From contig JAKNDB010000098.1 in the NCBI GenBank assembly GCA_024305405.1, forward strand, positions 496,001 to 560,000: a DNA stretch of 64,000 nt, read 5' to 3'. Position numbers and translations under genes: made by a program. The notes beneath the pieces are model-generated. The model worked only from the letters and a program-made list of their open reading frames with translations, was not told where the DNA came from and made no database searches. The stretch's first letter is position 1. Each line of letters opens with the position of its first letter. This DNA is from Dirofilaria immitis. Taxonomy: Eukaryota > Nematoda > Chromadorea > Rhabditida > Onchocercidae. Shown here piece after piece: positions 10,548 through 25,500 of this stretch.

Positions 10548-13500
10548 ATGAGTGTAGCATCAGTGACATCGGAAAAAGAAGACATTGCGGTGAGACATTT
10601 CGAGAATATTTACGCATTAATACAGCGCATCCAAATCCAGATTATGGTAAGAAATATTTGTTGAAAGTAGTATATATATTTTCTCTGGTCGTCTTAGTTC
10701 TGGGGCCCTTTTTTATGATCGAAAGCTTTGTTAGGAATTGTTATTCATCTTTTAATTTTATTTCATTACAGTATTCCAGTCTACAATATTTAATCTTAAG
10801 TAGTTTTTTACAAAGAAATCTAATAGCAATAAAATTTTAGAGGCGAAAATGTTTTATTTTCTTTTATCTTCCTATTTCATTGTTATAGAGTTTCATTTTC
10901 TAAAATAATTACCTATTGATGACACTTCATAACTATCAATCACACATGATAAAACCGTATCAGTTCTTCATTTTTATTTGTTGCTCCTATTGCTAATCCC
11001 ATGGTAATTATTTCGAACTTCTGATTTTCTCGAGAGCATTTTAAGATACATATAACATCATATTTTGTTGTTGGTTCACTTTTATGCTGAGGGAATTTAG
11101 TGAGAATCTTTTTACCATATATATAACTTCTGTAGATTATACGAAGAAGTTTCAGAAAAATGCGCCAAGTTTTTATTTGATTTGGCAGATGGATTGAATC
11201 TCGAACGATCCATTTACGAGGTTTGTTTTTAAGGCATACTGTGCGTGAAACAAAAATTTCAAAGTTCACACAGAAGAAGGACATAAATCTAACTTGTAAT
11301 GTATGCTGAATTCAATAAATAGCTCTTTTGAAAACATATTTATCATCCATCACATTAAAATTTAATAATTCATAGTTTTGTATGTTATTTCTTAAACATT
11401 TGCAGTAGCTAATATATAACTAGTTTATTTATTTTTATTTTCTTTTTAAGGTAAAAAAGGTAAAAAGATAAAAAGGTAATGTGAGCCATCCTAATTTTTC
11501 GGAGGAATTTCGCAATCCACATATGCGATATGTATTTAAAATGGAGAGTAAATACTTGGTTTGATGTATCTTATACAAACGTTAATTTTAGTTTTTACGG
11601 TTTTAGAATTGCAGTTAAACACTAATAAATGTTTTTAGTGTGTACAAGGCAAGCCATTCGTTATTATGACTTTACGAGGACGCGATGAATCTCTTCCATC
11701 ACTAATGCTTTACTCACATACTGATGTTGTTCCTACACCCGATAAGGTCAATACCATTTTTTTCGCAAGGAAGAGAATTGATTTCAGAAGCTTATCGATA
11801 GCTTCGGAAATAATGCCATTTTTATTTTATATTCTGTGCAGGAATGCTGGATGTTCGATCCTTTTGCTGGAATAAAAGATATCGACAGGAAAATTTATGG
11901 TCGTGGTGCCCAAGATATGAAATCTATCGGTATTCAGTATGTTGAGGCAGTACGACGTTTATTGAAGAAAAAGCAACGAAACTTTTTACGAACAGTACAT
12001 ATCGTATGGGGTCCAGGTTTCTCGCTTTCATCTCTTAATTTTATTTCATTTGCTCAGGAAAATAAACAGGCGGAAAATTTCAGACGAAGAAATAGGTGCT
12101 GAAGATGGAATGGAAAAATTTGCAAAAAGTGAAGCATTCATAAAGTTAAATGTCGGTTTTGTCTTGGATGAAGGATTGCCTACAGAAGATAAATCCTTCT
12201 ATGTTTTTTATGGTGAAAGATGTTCATGGTGTGCGTTTTGCTACTGTTTTCTGATATATATTTTAAACACTTTTAAATCAAAATAATCATAAATACTTAA
12301 TTTAAAGCCTGTTGCAGTCGAAAGCTAAGAAAATTTAAAATAGTTATCGTTTGTTGTAGGGATTGTTGTAAGTTGCAAAGGCGAGGGAGGACACGGTTCG
12401 CAATTAATCGAAAATACTGCGAGTGAAAAAATGGTAAAATGCTCAACTTTCATTTTTAGTTCCATTGAAGTTCATAAAATAGTTTATATTCAACATCTTC
12501 TTATTGTCTGAAAATATCCTCTTTCTATGTTGGTATGATGTTTGAACCATTATTCTACATAATTTAATTATGGCCATGATTTCCTTAACATGATTTTTAA
12601 TCATATATTGATACATATCTTCAGCAAAGAATAATCAACAGTTTTATGACGTTCAGGGAAGAACAAAAAAGCTACTTCAAATGAATAATGAGTTGAACAT
12701 ATCTGATGTGATCTCTGTCAATTTAACAAAGATTGAGGTACTTCCGTACTAATTTTCGTCATATAGTTGCGTGATCACTTATCATACTTAAATAATAAAA
12801 AAATCAGATTTTATGAAAATCGAATATTATGGGATGATAAGCAAATCTGTAGGATTTATAATCCATTGAACTCAATTTATAAAACAGAAATCGTTTGCTT
12901 CTGTCATTTATACATTTTTTTACAAAAATAATGTTTCTATGAACTGAAATGAGCAAGTTATGTCAAGGAAAATTTGTCAGAAAAAATTTTAGGGTGGAGT
13001 TCAGACAAATGTGCTGCCAACCGAAATCAAAATATGTAAGTTACATTGTGGATCTTTTGGTGTGGAGAAAATTTTTCTTGAAGGGATATACAGTAGGAAA
13101 ATAATTTCTCTTTCTGAAAATTCTTCTATCTTTGTTGTGGTATCAAACTTGGGTAATTAAATTTCCACATTTAAAAATTGTTCGTAATGAATAAGTTTTG
13201 GTATTGGAAACATAGACAAAAATTAGACAAGTAATTCGTTACATTAGACATAGCAGCATTCGTGTGTTAGTTGAGTTGTAAAATCGGTTTTCCAACAAAT
13301 AATACCTAATATTTGAGTGGATATATTCACCATTTTTCTGGAACAACAGAACATGTTTACTATGTTACTTAGGATTATGTTTCTTGATATAGAATATGCA
13401 TGACAGCAGCCACTATATGCAGATGATTTTTAAATCATCTGTAGACAGTTAATGATTATTTGCTCTTATAATTTAATTACTTTGATTTGAATGATTGCTA

Positions 13501-14437
13501 TTGGAAATTGTTTTATTTTTAGGGTTCGATCTTCGAGTACCACCGATGCACAACTTTGAGGTTGAGTAATTGTTTTGACAGGCAGTAATAATTTAGTAAT
13601 TCAATGTTTCGCTATTTAAAATAATTCAATTAGAGCACGAAAGTTTGATATTTCCGTCATTATCAAAATGAATAATACTAAAAACTACTCGAATATCATT
13701 ATTAAATTCGTATATAGGAATTGGAAAATCAAATCAGCAAGTGGTGCACGGATGCGGGCAGTGATGTGACGTACACCTTCATAAAGGTATAATAAGCATT
13801 TATTGTAGCTAGCATATTCATTGAGTATTTTAGTGTCATTGGAGCATTTTTAAATTTCCTCTTTTAAATTCGCATTGCTCTAGAATTCAAGAATCAAAGC
13901 GATGACCCTGATAACAGATGATGATCCTTGGTGGCTTGCATTTTCATCAGTTTTCAAAGAGTTGTATGCTTTTACTATTTGGCTATTCAAAAATTATTAT
14001 AACTGTCTAAAAAACAATGGCAAAATATCTTTCTTTTCCTTTTTTCTACGAATTTCAATAATTTTTTTATTAAGGAATTATCCGATATCAGTCGGTATTT
14101 TACCGGGATCAACCGATTCTCGTTTTCTGAGACAGGTTTGTTAATTTCGTTTTGTCGGGCATGATTATTTTATAGTTCAGATTAATTTGACATTTTGAAA
14201 TGCACAAAGTTTCCAATTATTTTTTAATGCAAATTTTTATCAGTGAGCTTATTTTAATAAAAATACCTATAAATAATTTTTTTTCAGGAAGGAATACGAT
14301 CAATCGGTTTCAGTCCAATCAATAAAACGCCCATATTACTTCATGCTTATAACGAATACATTACCGAAGAATGTTTTTTAAATGGCGTGACAATTTACGA
14401 GAAATTAATCGAGAAATTGGCTAATTTACCTGAATAG
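10548..14437 (+). CDS. Aminoacylase-1 (M20 metallopeptidase family)
   Basis: Cytosolic zinc enzyme that removes the acyl group from N-acyl-L-amino acids for amino-acid salvage. Thirteen exons: 10548-10646, 11156-11220, 11639-11746, 11842-12016, 12084-12230, 12360-12433, 12625-12737, 12993-13035, 13523-13560, 13718-13786, 13884-13963, 14075-14135, 14288-14437. Phases fit throughout and the protein is about 407 aa, the family length. Visible motifs are REYLRINTAHPNPDY, SHTDVVP, YGRGAQDMK, GPDEEIG, VLDEG, GGHGSQ, STDSRFLR and LLH; these supply all five metal ligands and the catalytic Glu. Two one-base breaks occur: at GG 10589-10590 and at the A run 12665-12670; one more base in each restores the frame. 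The conserved LLHDH is LLHAY here. A TTTTCAG acceptor at 10524 may be a trans-splice site. The start codon is inferred from the N-terminal SEKEDIA match and the frame break just after it. Confidence 0.88.
13143..13161 (-). repeat. SL1 spliced-leader-like sequence in an aminoacylase intron
   Basis: Nineteen bases of the minus strand, TTTAATTACCCAAGTTTGA, equal positions 3-21 of the 22-nt SL1 leader. It lies in the intron between exons 8 and 9 of the aminoacylase gene, antisense to it. The sequence after it on the minus strand (TACCACAACAAAG) is not the SL RNA intron-like part that I know, so an SL RNA gene is unlikely. Confidence 0.75.
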
Positions 14438-15218
14438 TTGTCCATAGGTTTTCTCCATTAGCTAGTTTTTTATTTTTTCTCAAGAATGAGAAGATACAGA
14501 AATATAATGGACTTTTTGAATCCATTATTGCTAGTTGATGTAAATATGGAAATACTGAATACATTTCAATATTTTTTTAATCAGATTTTTATGATTAAAC
14601 TTTCTTGGCAATTCTCTGTTTCTATCTCTTCAAAAGTAAATGTCTACCAAATGCTACAAGATATGTGAGCTATATTAGAAATTCTGATTCGTCAAGAATT
14701 TCCATAATTTTTATGTAAAATAGTTATCTTTCTCTCTTGTCTGTGGATAAAGAAAGTGATGTTGATATCATTGATAAGCAGTCATGACATAAATCTCTTT
14801 TGAACGAAACAGAGCAAGGCGTGTTAACCATAATTAAGAAAGAAATCATGGGGATGACAAAACTAAAAGATTCATTTAGATCAAGCAGACTATGATCAAA
14901 TAATTTAAAATTCGATATATTATTATTAATACTAGTTTTAAAGTATCAATGATAAGAAAAATGTGGAAATATTATCGTTTTTTTTTTTTTTTCATTCTAA
15001 TAACATTTTTCCAATGTGATTGTTTAAAAAAAAGAAATTGAAAATGTGAGTTTATAAAGTTTTTAAATTCAATCAGGAAAGGAATAATTCGTCATGCATA
15101 TATATATATATGTATATATTAAATCGACCTGATATCGAATATATTTATTTAATCTTAATTGGCAGATTAAATTTCAAAGAAAAGAATAGTTACTGATGAC
15201 GTAATAAGTCTTAAACAT

Positions 15219-15280
15219 ATTCCCTTATATTACGGTATTCCCTTACATTAGATAATATTCCCTTACATTAGATAATTCTG
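15219..15280. repeat. 21-bp tandem repeat, about 2.5 copies
   Basis: The unit TATTCCCTTACATTAGATAA is repeated twice almost perfectly, preceded by a partial variant copy (TATTCCCTTATATTACGG). Confidence 0.8.
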
Positions 15281-15947
15281 TAGTGACTGGAATAAAAGAA
15301 TTTTTGCTCCAAAATATTATACATTGTCAGATGTAGAAACAATTTATCTTCCATTTATCCAACATGTCCAAAAGAAGTTATTATTTCAGTAAAAATAAAT
15401 TTTTATTCACAGGACTTTGTTGATATTATTTGACTAATAATATAATAATAGTAATAGACATTATGGTTTCTGGTGATTTCGCAAATAGTCATACGGTTGA
15501 TAATATTTTTATTATAAATTGAAAATGAAAAACGATGGATTCGCAATAATTTCTTACTAAAAATACAAATAAATGACGAGAATCAGATTAAGAGTGGGAA
15601 TCTAGCATAAAACAAAGCTAGCAGATGGATTATATTCATCACACAACGAATATATGATCATTAAACTAATACGAATAAACCGATTTCCGGTTACAATATT
15701 CTTTTCTTAGCTAATATATAACGAGGATTGATATTTGAAAGTGCATAGTATCTAATCAGGAATCTGTCCATTTTACTGCGATTTTACTTGATTTCCTTGC
15801 TATGGTGGTAACTTTTCAGCATTATATTCAATTTATGTATTATCATTATCCTTAACTAACAATACGATTGATAATCTTATTAGTGGTGATCGAAACTAAC
15901 TAATTTCCCTATTTCATTAATTTTTTTTAATTTCAATTAAAATACCT

Positions 15948-16502
<555 letters not shown>

Positions 16503-17779
16503 TGTGAAAAAAAGCTTGAAACGAAAGTATCTAAGACGTATAATTCCACTGATCGTGAACGACGCATAATAATATCTCTAAATTTGGATAAATTAATTTT
16601 ATGAGGATGAGCATATGAAGTAAAAGAAATCAATCGTATGTTAAATATTTTATTGAAAAATCAGCCAAGTAAAAAAGTGAAAAGAAATTTACAGAATTCA
16701 GTGCAATAATTCAGATGAGATAAATGAGCATGAATTAAACGATACATGAATCAAGAAATGATATACGCATTACTATTAATATGTCAAGGTAGTGTAATTT
16801 TATCTCGTGAGCTAACAGTAGATAGTAGATTAAATAGTTCAATGATACTAAGCAACAAAATGATAAGCTTAGCAAATTTAATAAATATGGATTTATTTTG
16901 CTCGTCCGATCATCATAAAAAATATCTGTAGGTATATGGTACAAATAGATATTTTAATGAACTTTTTAATTTTCTATTTTCGTTATCTAATTTCATTTAT
17001 TTTCTGAATTTTCTTTGATATTTTGAAATAATATTTTGACCATTACCATTCATTATGAAATTTTGAAAATTGAAATTTAATATTTTTAATAATATGCAAG
17101 ATTTACTTAACAAAATAAAATTTTCAAACATGAATGAAAACTAAAAGAAATGGCAGGGAAATTTATATCAAAATTTATCCTCAACAATCACTTATTCGTA
17201 TTCTTTGAGAAAAAAGTATATTACATAATTAAATTAGCAAAATGATACAATCGTTTAAATTCCATTTCATATTTTCCGATCGCAAGTTTCTCTTCAAACC
17301 GTATTATAGGAAATAATTCCTACTAAGCAAAAATGGATGAAATTGCTAAGCAATATATCAAAATCTCTGGAAATGAACTTGATCATTTTATCTTATGATT
17401 GAAATTTGATTTATTAAATTTTTTAAATGATTCTTTTCATGAATTTAGTTGAAAGAGGAGCCGAATCATGATCTAAAGAATGAATTTTATTTGAGTGCGA
17501 TATTAACTGAGGAAAATCAAGAAGTCAAAAATATGAAAGAAAATATCTGAATAATGAAATAATGAATTCATACTTTCTGAGTGCTTTGATAACTGCCGTT
17601 GTGAGGCTATATCGCAAGATTCGTTCAATTCTAGAATGGAATAGAGAACTCATTTCCCAGAAGTCACTTACTTTGCAGTGGTAAGGCAAACAAAAGAATG
17701 TTAGTTCTGATAATTCTTAGAAGACCAGATTATCCGGACACGTAAGCTCAAGAAGCTTCAAAGGAAAATACAATACGGT

Positions 17780-17845
17780 ACTTCAGCGTGTTTGACACAA
17801 GTCGATTGAAATGCGATTTGTAGAAGAGCTACTGCACGCTGAAGT
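17780..17845. repeat. 11-bp inverted repeat
   Basis: ACTTCAGCGTG at 17780-17790 is the exact reverse complement of CACGCTGAAGT at 17835-17845, with a 44-base spacer. It sits in a segment less AT-rich than its surroundings. Function unknown; it may be part of a decayed mobile element. Confidence 0.5.
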
Positions 17846-19324
17846 GGTCTTATCTTCTGGTGCAAAAATTCTGAAAGTTTAATTCCTAAATTTTTCATTT
17901 ATTTTATCAATTATTGAAAGAGAGATATTGTGAGGAAGATAGTGATTTCCAAGAACATATCTATCTATCTTATGTGATGTAATTATCCGTTACAAGTTGT
18001 CATTTTCCGACGTGAAATACTTCTCTTATCGGTCTTTTCGAATAAGCTGTAATTCAGTTGAATTAACCAATTCTATTAATTAAGCATTAACAAGTGTCTA
18101 AAAGCGAAAAAGCAGCTTTGTTATTTCAATAAAATGCATTTCGGAATGTTGTAATTATGACTGTTTTTTTGTCGAAATCTAAAAACGCTTCTGAAGCATC
18201 AAAGTTATCACAAATTATAGAATCGATAATGTATCTTTTGACTTTTAATTCTACTTTCTGCTGTATCATCAATTTGTCAATCTAATCCATTCTATGATAT
18301 TTGTATAAATTCCATCTTTAACATTTTATTTTAATTATTCAAAAAATTGAAAGAAATTTTCTCTGCATGATGAAAAAACAGAAGAATTAGGGAAGCATAA
18401 AACAATGAAATTCCCGAATATCATGCTTATTTCGATATCATGCTTAATTCAATATCACGCTTCGATGTTATGCTTACTTCAATCAGATATTTCTTTCCAA
18501 AAAGAAACATATATCTTTTTCAAATAATAATAAGAAAATATTGATTAAATGCGAAAAATTGCTGTAAAATTTCTTCATTTATATACCTACTTAAGGCGAA
18601 ATAATTCATATCTGTCCTTTCTTGACTTCCTTTTGCATTTCGTTTTATTGTTATAAGTAAGATGAAAATTCGATTTTCCTCTCAAAGAAATGTTGGTAAT
18701 AAATAAATCTAAATGATAAGCCCTGTCAAATCCTTAAATTCAATAGTAATCAATTTATGATTTTAATGATTATGGTAGCGATTAGTTTTAACGATTTGAA
18801 AATAACACTGTAACCTTTCTGCAAGGACAAATAATACCGTTTATTTTCCATCTCAATAGATCATTCAATCTCTCGAATAATTTTCCGCAAATTTTCATAT
18901 TGATTAGAAAACGTTTCATGGTAATGTATATTGTAATTGTCAAAATGTTTGTTAGAAAAATCAAAATCAATCAATCGTTTCAAATTGAAAATTCATAGCA
19001 AAAGGTTCCATATCTGATATACATAAATTTATGCTTTAATGACATCTGAATAACAAATACCCAATTTTATTCTGCTAGCAGTCAACAGCGATAGATAGAG
19101 CTGATGATAATGAGCTGATAGTGTTAGTGATAATGAAAAGTTAATAACGATACGAATTATTAAGCTATGAATCATATTTCATTCATATTTCGATCTGTAG
19201 CAATATCTTTAAATTTTGTTTTAATAAAATGTTTTGGTTAGATCATGATGATTTTCAGTCCCCGCGAATTTTTTATCCGCGAAATACAACGATTGTTGAT
19301 CACTTCTATATTCACCAAAACAAT

Positions 19325-19636
19325 CACTGTGGATGGATAAACAAAATTCTAAAAATTGACTTTGCGACTCTAAAATTGACTTTATCAACATTATCATTAT
19401 CTCCAATAATACAATCAAGTAAAATAAAGAATAGACAAAATAAAGAACTGGAATAAAATGAGAAGGAAGAATTCGTCTGAATCATCGAGGTATAGCACAA
19501 TCGATGCGACACCTCAGCCAGCATCTGGAATATAGGATGAACATAAAAGGAAATTAAATTTAAAAGAAAATTTCATGATAAGACACAGTTCATTAGAAAT
19601 GAAAAAGTTTCGCACTGTGGATGGATAAACAAAATT
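19325..19636. repeat. Two perfect 24-bp direct repeats
   Basis: The 24-base sequence beginning CACTGTGGATGGATAAAC and ending AAAATT occurs at 19325-19348 and again at 19613-19636, 288 bases apart, without change. No coding or element context was recognised. Confidence 0.9.
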
Positions 19637-22554
19637 TGATGAACCCTGTAGATATATTATCTGATAGATTCATGTGCACATAAATTACTGAATATAAGAC
19701 AAGATTTCTTCAATCATATGGAGAATTTTATATCAAATTTTTAGTAAAAAGTTGATAAACAAATAGGAGACTTAAGTACATTGATCGATTTAAGGAAACT
19801 TTTTTTGGAGATAAATTAAGAAATCGGTGAAAGACTATTGGTAGAATGAGATATTATTTTGAAAAATCAACTTCATAATGAGCAATTATGAAAAACAAAC
19901 TTAGCAAGTACTCAACAATAGCTATCAATAGTCATATTTTACATGAAAAACATTGTAAACAAGCATAATGAGCAAATTTATCCAAGTACGACAAAAAGTT
20001 TTGGGCATCAAATAAAAGATTAGCAAGAATTATGGCAATTATAATTGAATAATTACTGAACCAAAAGCCTCACATATCAAAATCTTCGATAGTATAGGAA
20101 TGCAAATTTCGAAAGCAATGAAGTAATTTTTAATTATTTAAAATTAAATTTCAGCTCAGAAGACCAATTGTTTAATATTATAAAATTTTTGAAATTTTCT
20201 AAGTTATTTATAAAAAGGAAATTAAATACTAGCTGGACAATTTTTTTAATCGGGAAAAAATTTCAATCTGAATTACAATGAATAAATATATCATACACCA
20301 CGTAGTACTATTGAAATCGATAAAATACAATACTTAATTTATAAATTATACAAAATATTCTTCAGCTCAATCAAGTTCTCTTAAAATCTACAGAAATCTA
20401 TTAACTTTATGCTATGCAAACTCTGTTTTAAAGACAATGTTTTTGTTTGTTTTATTTATAATGGACAAGTAAAAAACATTTAATAAATAGTATTATTATT
20501 GATTTATTTGATTTCCAAAAGAATTTATTAACAAGGCAAGCAAAAGGATAATTTATAAATTAGATTTATGGATCAGTTAATCATTATCATTGCTCAATCA
20601 TTATCACCGTATTATTGATAATTGTTAGAATGAAAATTAAAGGAAATTTTCAGATGGTAGAATAACTTGATAATTAATAGAAATTAGCTTAATAAATATT
20701 AAGCTTTCTTAGATTATTTTATAACAAATCCTGGCGAAAGAGCGCAACATATCAAATTTATCAAAAATAGGTATAATTCGTGCAGATAAATAGGGTATTA
20801 TTTGAACTTAACATTAAATTTATGTCACAATCTCATATCTCGCTAGTATTGCAAACTGATCTTAAAATACGCGAATTTTGATAAGCTGAGAAGAAGTGAT
20901 GTAAATGCATTATGAAACTTATCATTGAAAGATAAAATTTCGATTGAATTGAACGAATAAGTTTGCATGATGTTTGAATATGAATGCTAATATCAACGAG
21001 GATTCGAGGATGTATTTGTTATTATCGAATCTAATTTATTCACGATTAAAAATTATTATGCAATACAAATTTATTAAAAGATGTTGGTGTCAGAAAACTA
21101 CAAAAATTGATAACAATAGTGATAACAAAAAAATCTTACTAATTTTACATTAATAATACTACTTGTTGTAAGATGAGAATTCTATATTCTTTTCTATTTG
21201 GCCATTTCTTCTCTAAGGCCTAATATAATTTTGATTTAATTGACAACAAATTGCAATATCAATTTCTTATATTATATAATTGATTACCAATTAATGGATA
21301 ATAATGCAATGTATGAAAATGATAATAAATAACAGGAAAGACAAGATTGCTGTCAAATTTATCTTTGATTCAATTTATCAATTTGATCGTTATCAGTTTA
21401 TTTCTAATTAATTTATCGAAAATAGCGATAGCATTTATAATAGAATTTGATGCATTTATTTTAGCAGAATGGTTTAGTTTAGACAACGAATAAATAGCTT
21501 CGCTATATTTGCGGCCAATATACCATAAGTAATAATACCAATTTCAATATCATTTCCTGTGTAGTAAAGCTTTGCTTGAATAAAGGCAATAACAAAATAA
21601 AGTATGCTCTTGGCTCTTTGGCTGCATTTAGATATTACCTGGATGAGTGATGACAAACGGATGACTGGAATAGAGAAATCAAACAGGAAGTAAAGTTATG
21701 CGAATTTTTCATCATGTTTGGGCCTTTATTTAGATCTAAGCAATAAATGACAAATGCAAAAATTTGGTGACAGACAGAAAAGGGCGGATAAAAATTGATG
21801 AAAATATTAAAGCGATATTTGGAAAGAATTCAAGATTTGGCCTTATATTGTGAACGCATTATACGCCTGATTGGTTATAGCCTAAGCTTTTTATGTAAGA
21901 ATACTGAATTTATTGACTAAACAACACATTTCATCATATATGTGCAACAATCTTTTGCCACTATCACTTAATTTGCTATCATTTCTTTCATTCATTCTTA
22001 TTAGGAAAGATTCTTATCTTTCTTAGCAATTTCATCAATTAGCTTAACTGTTTTAAAAATCTGTAAAATAAGCGCAATTTTGAAAGATGCCTGTTATTCT
22101 ATTTTAAATATCTCAAACAAATAAGCATATTTAAAACGAAGATTTATTTTTGTTATCATTATAATGTTAGCTTTGAATAATTCTGTCACCATTGAAAAAT
22201 TTCATCGTGCAGTTTGAATTCTTCACAGTGATTGATTCACTTACTTAAGTTTTCATTTTTCTTTCTCAACAAATCTGTTGTTAAGGAATCTTTTCCATTG
22301 ATTATAAATATCAGCTAATGATTTTTTTTAATCATAAATGCTTGCTTTCTTTATTTTGAACTTTCTCATTTGATTTTTCAGGTAAAAGAAATTTACTTAT
22401 TGCTAATTATTAGCGCTTTATTATTATTAATTTTAATTGAAATAAATTTTGTATTAACATTATTATATTTTTTCAAGGAAACTCCACAAATTTTCATCGT
22501 AAAATTATTTCTAATGCTTATCATCGTGTTGTTGCAAGGCGACGACAACGGCTA

Positions 22555-25500
22555 ATGATCTTATTTGTTTACTATTTACAACAACAACTACAACAACAAC
22601 AATTACTATTGATAGCACTTTTATTACAATTATCACTTATGCAACGTAACGTTGACGTATCAGCTCAGTGGATTACGGTCGCTGGTAAGTTATTTACTGC
22701 GCATATTCAAATTTTTAAATTGTATTTTATGCCATAATTCCTTAAGGGACAATTTCAGTAATTCTTTCCCTTCTTCTAAGAATAGAATAATTTAAAAAAT
22801 TTTTCTATTTCGTCCCTTGCATCATCCTATATTTCTATTTACTCGCTGATCAATCGGATTTGCAGTATAAATCAAATCGTTAATTTACGTCAAGCAAACT
22901 TAAATTACGTTAAGTAAAAACTGTCAAACGTAATGGTACTATCGAGAAACTTTACGTCTTATTTATTTTCCCCGTTGTTACAGAATTCTCGACGCGTGTA
23001 CCGGGTCGTTGTTCGGTTGTTTCTGATAGCAATAGTAACTTAAAAAATTGGCGACGCCAACAATTTGATTGTGGTGGCAACCAATTGTTACCACAACAAC
23101 GTCGTTGCATCCCACTTCAGCATTTCCATGATGGGATTACAGATTGTCCTGATGGAAGTGATGAATGTAAATTAATTGATAAATTGCTTACGTTATCATA
23201 ATCTTTTAATAAGCCAATTTAAATCTCTCCAAGCTTCTTGCAATAAAAAAATCATATCTAACAGATTCTTCATTATCAAATTTTAAGTGATATAATAAAC
23301 TTCTAATTCTTTCAAAAATTGTGAATGTCAAATATTTCAAAGGGTACAATGAAATTCCTTTTAATCAATTCAATAATATCAACTAAATTAATGTATTTTT
23401 TTCCATAGCACTTTATTGCAATCCTAATTAATCTTCCTTTACATATATCTCTACTTTTCAGTTTGCTTTCCCGGTTACGTGAAATGTGGTTCGTACTGCG
23501 TATCATTGCAATATGCAGCTCAATGTTTTATTAATCCTAGTATGTATGTCAATTTATTTCATTCGTTGAAAAATTTGCAATTTTTTAATCATTGATTTTA
23601 TGCTTATTTCAGAATGTGATAATTCACCAACATCACCACAATTTTGTGATGTCACCAGTAAGTATTCTTAATTAATTTTAAGATGAATAAAAATTGTAAT
23701 TATCAAAAAATTTTGCTTGAAATTATGTTCAACTACTAAATCCAAAAATTTTGCTAATTTTCTTAATTTTGAATCAAGCGAATATTGTTTCAAAGAAGCA
23801 TAATATCTATGTCATGTGTTACACATACGAAGCATTACGATGTTTGAATTGATGAATTAATAACTGAGTCTGTTAGAACTTTCTTTATAAAAATTGGTCT
23901 ATGAAATGTTGCAAATAGATCTGATTAAATTTTAGATATATCAATCAAATATATGTAATAGATATGCCTAATTGTCATTCAATTGTTGCGATATTTCAAT
24001 TGACTAACAAAGTTTTTTTTTTTTTTAGAGAAGAAGTTATGTTCGGTTGAGGGAACAGTGCCTTGCAAAGGTTATGGTGAATGTGTGATGAGAAAGTGGA
24101 TTGAAAAGGGCCAAACTAATTGTATCGATAAATCGGATCAAGGTCATTTTCATTTTCTTCGCATGCAAAATTCAAGCGAAGGTTATGAATCAGATATAGA
24201 TACATATAGTGATCGATATAAGGAATATCAGCCTAAAGAATTTAAGTTCAAATTATTGCAATGATATTTAATTTTCAGATCTTGCTTATATCGCTATATT
24301 CGGTATTAAACGTGGCATCAATCTATATCCAGGTTTGCCATTTGATGGCAATACATCTGATTATACGAATAACATCCAAAAATTTATACCATCATGGCTG
24401 CAATCAGTATCTTCATCACCATCATATCTTGGCTTGACTGATGATACCGATCTCGGTCCTATTTTGAACATCACAAAATACTGGAATAGCACAACCACCC
24501 AATCGACAACCAAACAATTCGTATTCAAAATGCCAAACAACAATTTGAATGGCCAAGATTTTAAATCTTCAGATTTTGATACTGCCATAGTTGGATTTAG
24601 CAACAATGCGGGAATCATCAATGATTCCAATCAGATAAACCATCAGGTGCAACAAAATTCCCGAAATGTGGTTTCGAATATTGGACAACAATCTTCTAGT
24701 ACTTTTCAAAATTTTACTATGCGAGTTGACGGCAAACAAGCAGAGTCTGGTCATAACTCAAATGCAACTACTATTATTTACCAACCTCATTTGACCACTG
24801 TAAAATCGGATAAAGCTGACGATTCTGTTGTCGAAATATCGCAACCATCTTTTATTTACCATCCTGGTGAAAATCCGATGGATCGAGTCTCAGAAAAATC
24901 AGAAAATTCAATAAAGGCATCAACAAACTTAGGAATTTTGCATAATTATGAAAAGTTAAATGATACTCAATACAAAGAACTCTTGTTATCAGTGAAATCT
25001 TCCGATAATACCCGAATCGGGAACGATAGTAATAGATTGGAATATCGTGGTAATATAAAGCAAGGCAATGTTATTGCAACAAACGATTTTTCATTATCAT
25101 CCTTCTCATTATCATCTAGCCAATCACAGAATCAGCATGACATATTCAATCCCTCTACTACTAAGCCATCAAATGAATTAAATCAACAATCAGATGGACA
25201 CAATATCAATGCATTACAAAATGGTAGTGTGTTTTCTTCTCTCAATTAAACAGCTTATTATACGATATTGTCAGCAATTTTATTTATCAGTCTTGAAGGT
25301 TATAGGTGACCTGTCCAGTATAATCACCAGTATCGCATCAATGAATCCATCACCGGATCAAATGGCTTGCGCTCGTTATGAATACGCTGAAGCACAACGA
25401 CTGATACCGAAGCCTTCATGCACTTGTCCACCGGGACAAATGCCTAGTGGTTATAACGATGAACATGTCGCATGTAAGAGTACGTATTTAGCTTACATTA

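Noticed and set aside
10940..11284. 114-codon minus-strand open frame
   Set aside because: It overlaps aminoacylase exon 2 (11156-11220) on the opposite strand and shows no family resemblance; chance frames of this length occur in this DNA.
22370..22555. 61-codon hydrophobic frame just before the receptor gene
   Set aside because: It is out of frame with the receptor, and the ATG at 22555 gives a better signal peptide with the right phase for exon 2.
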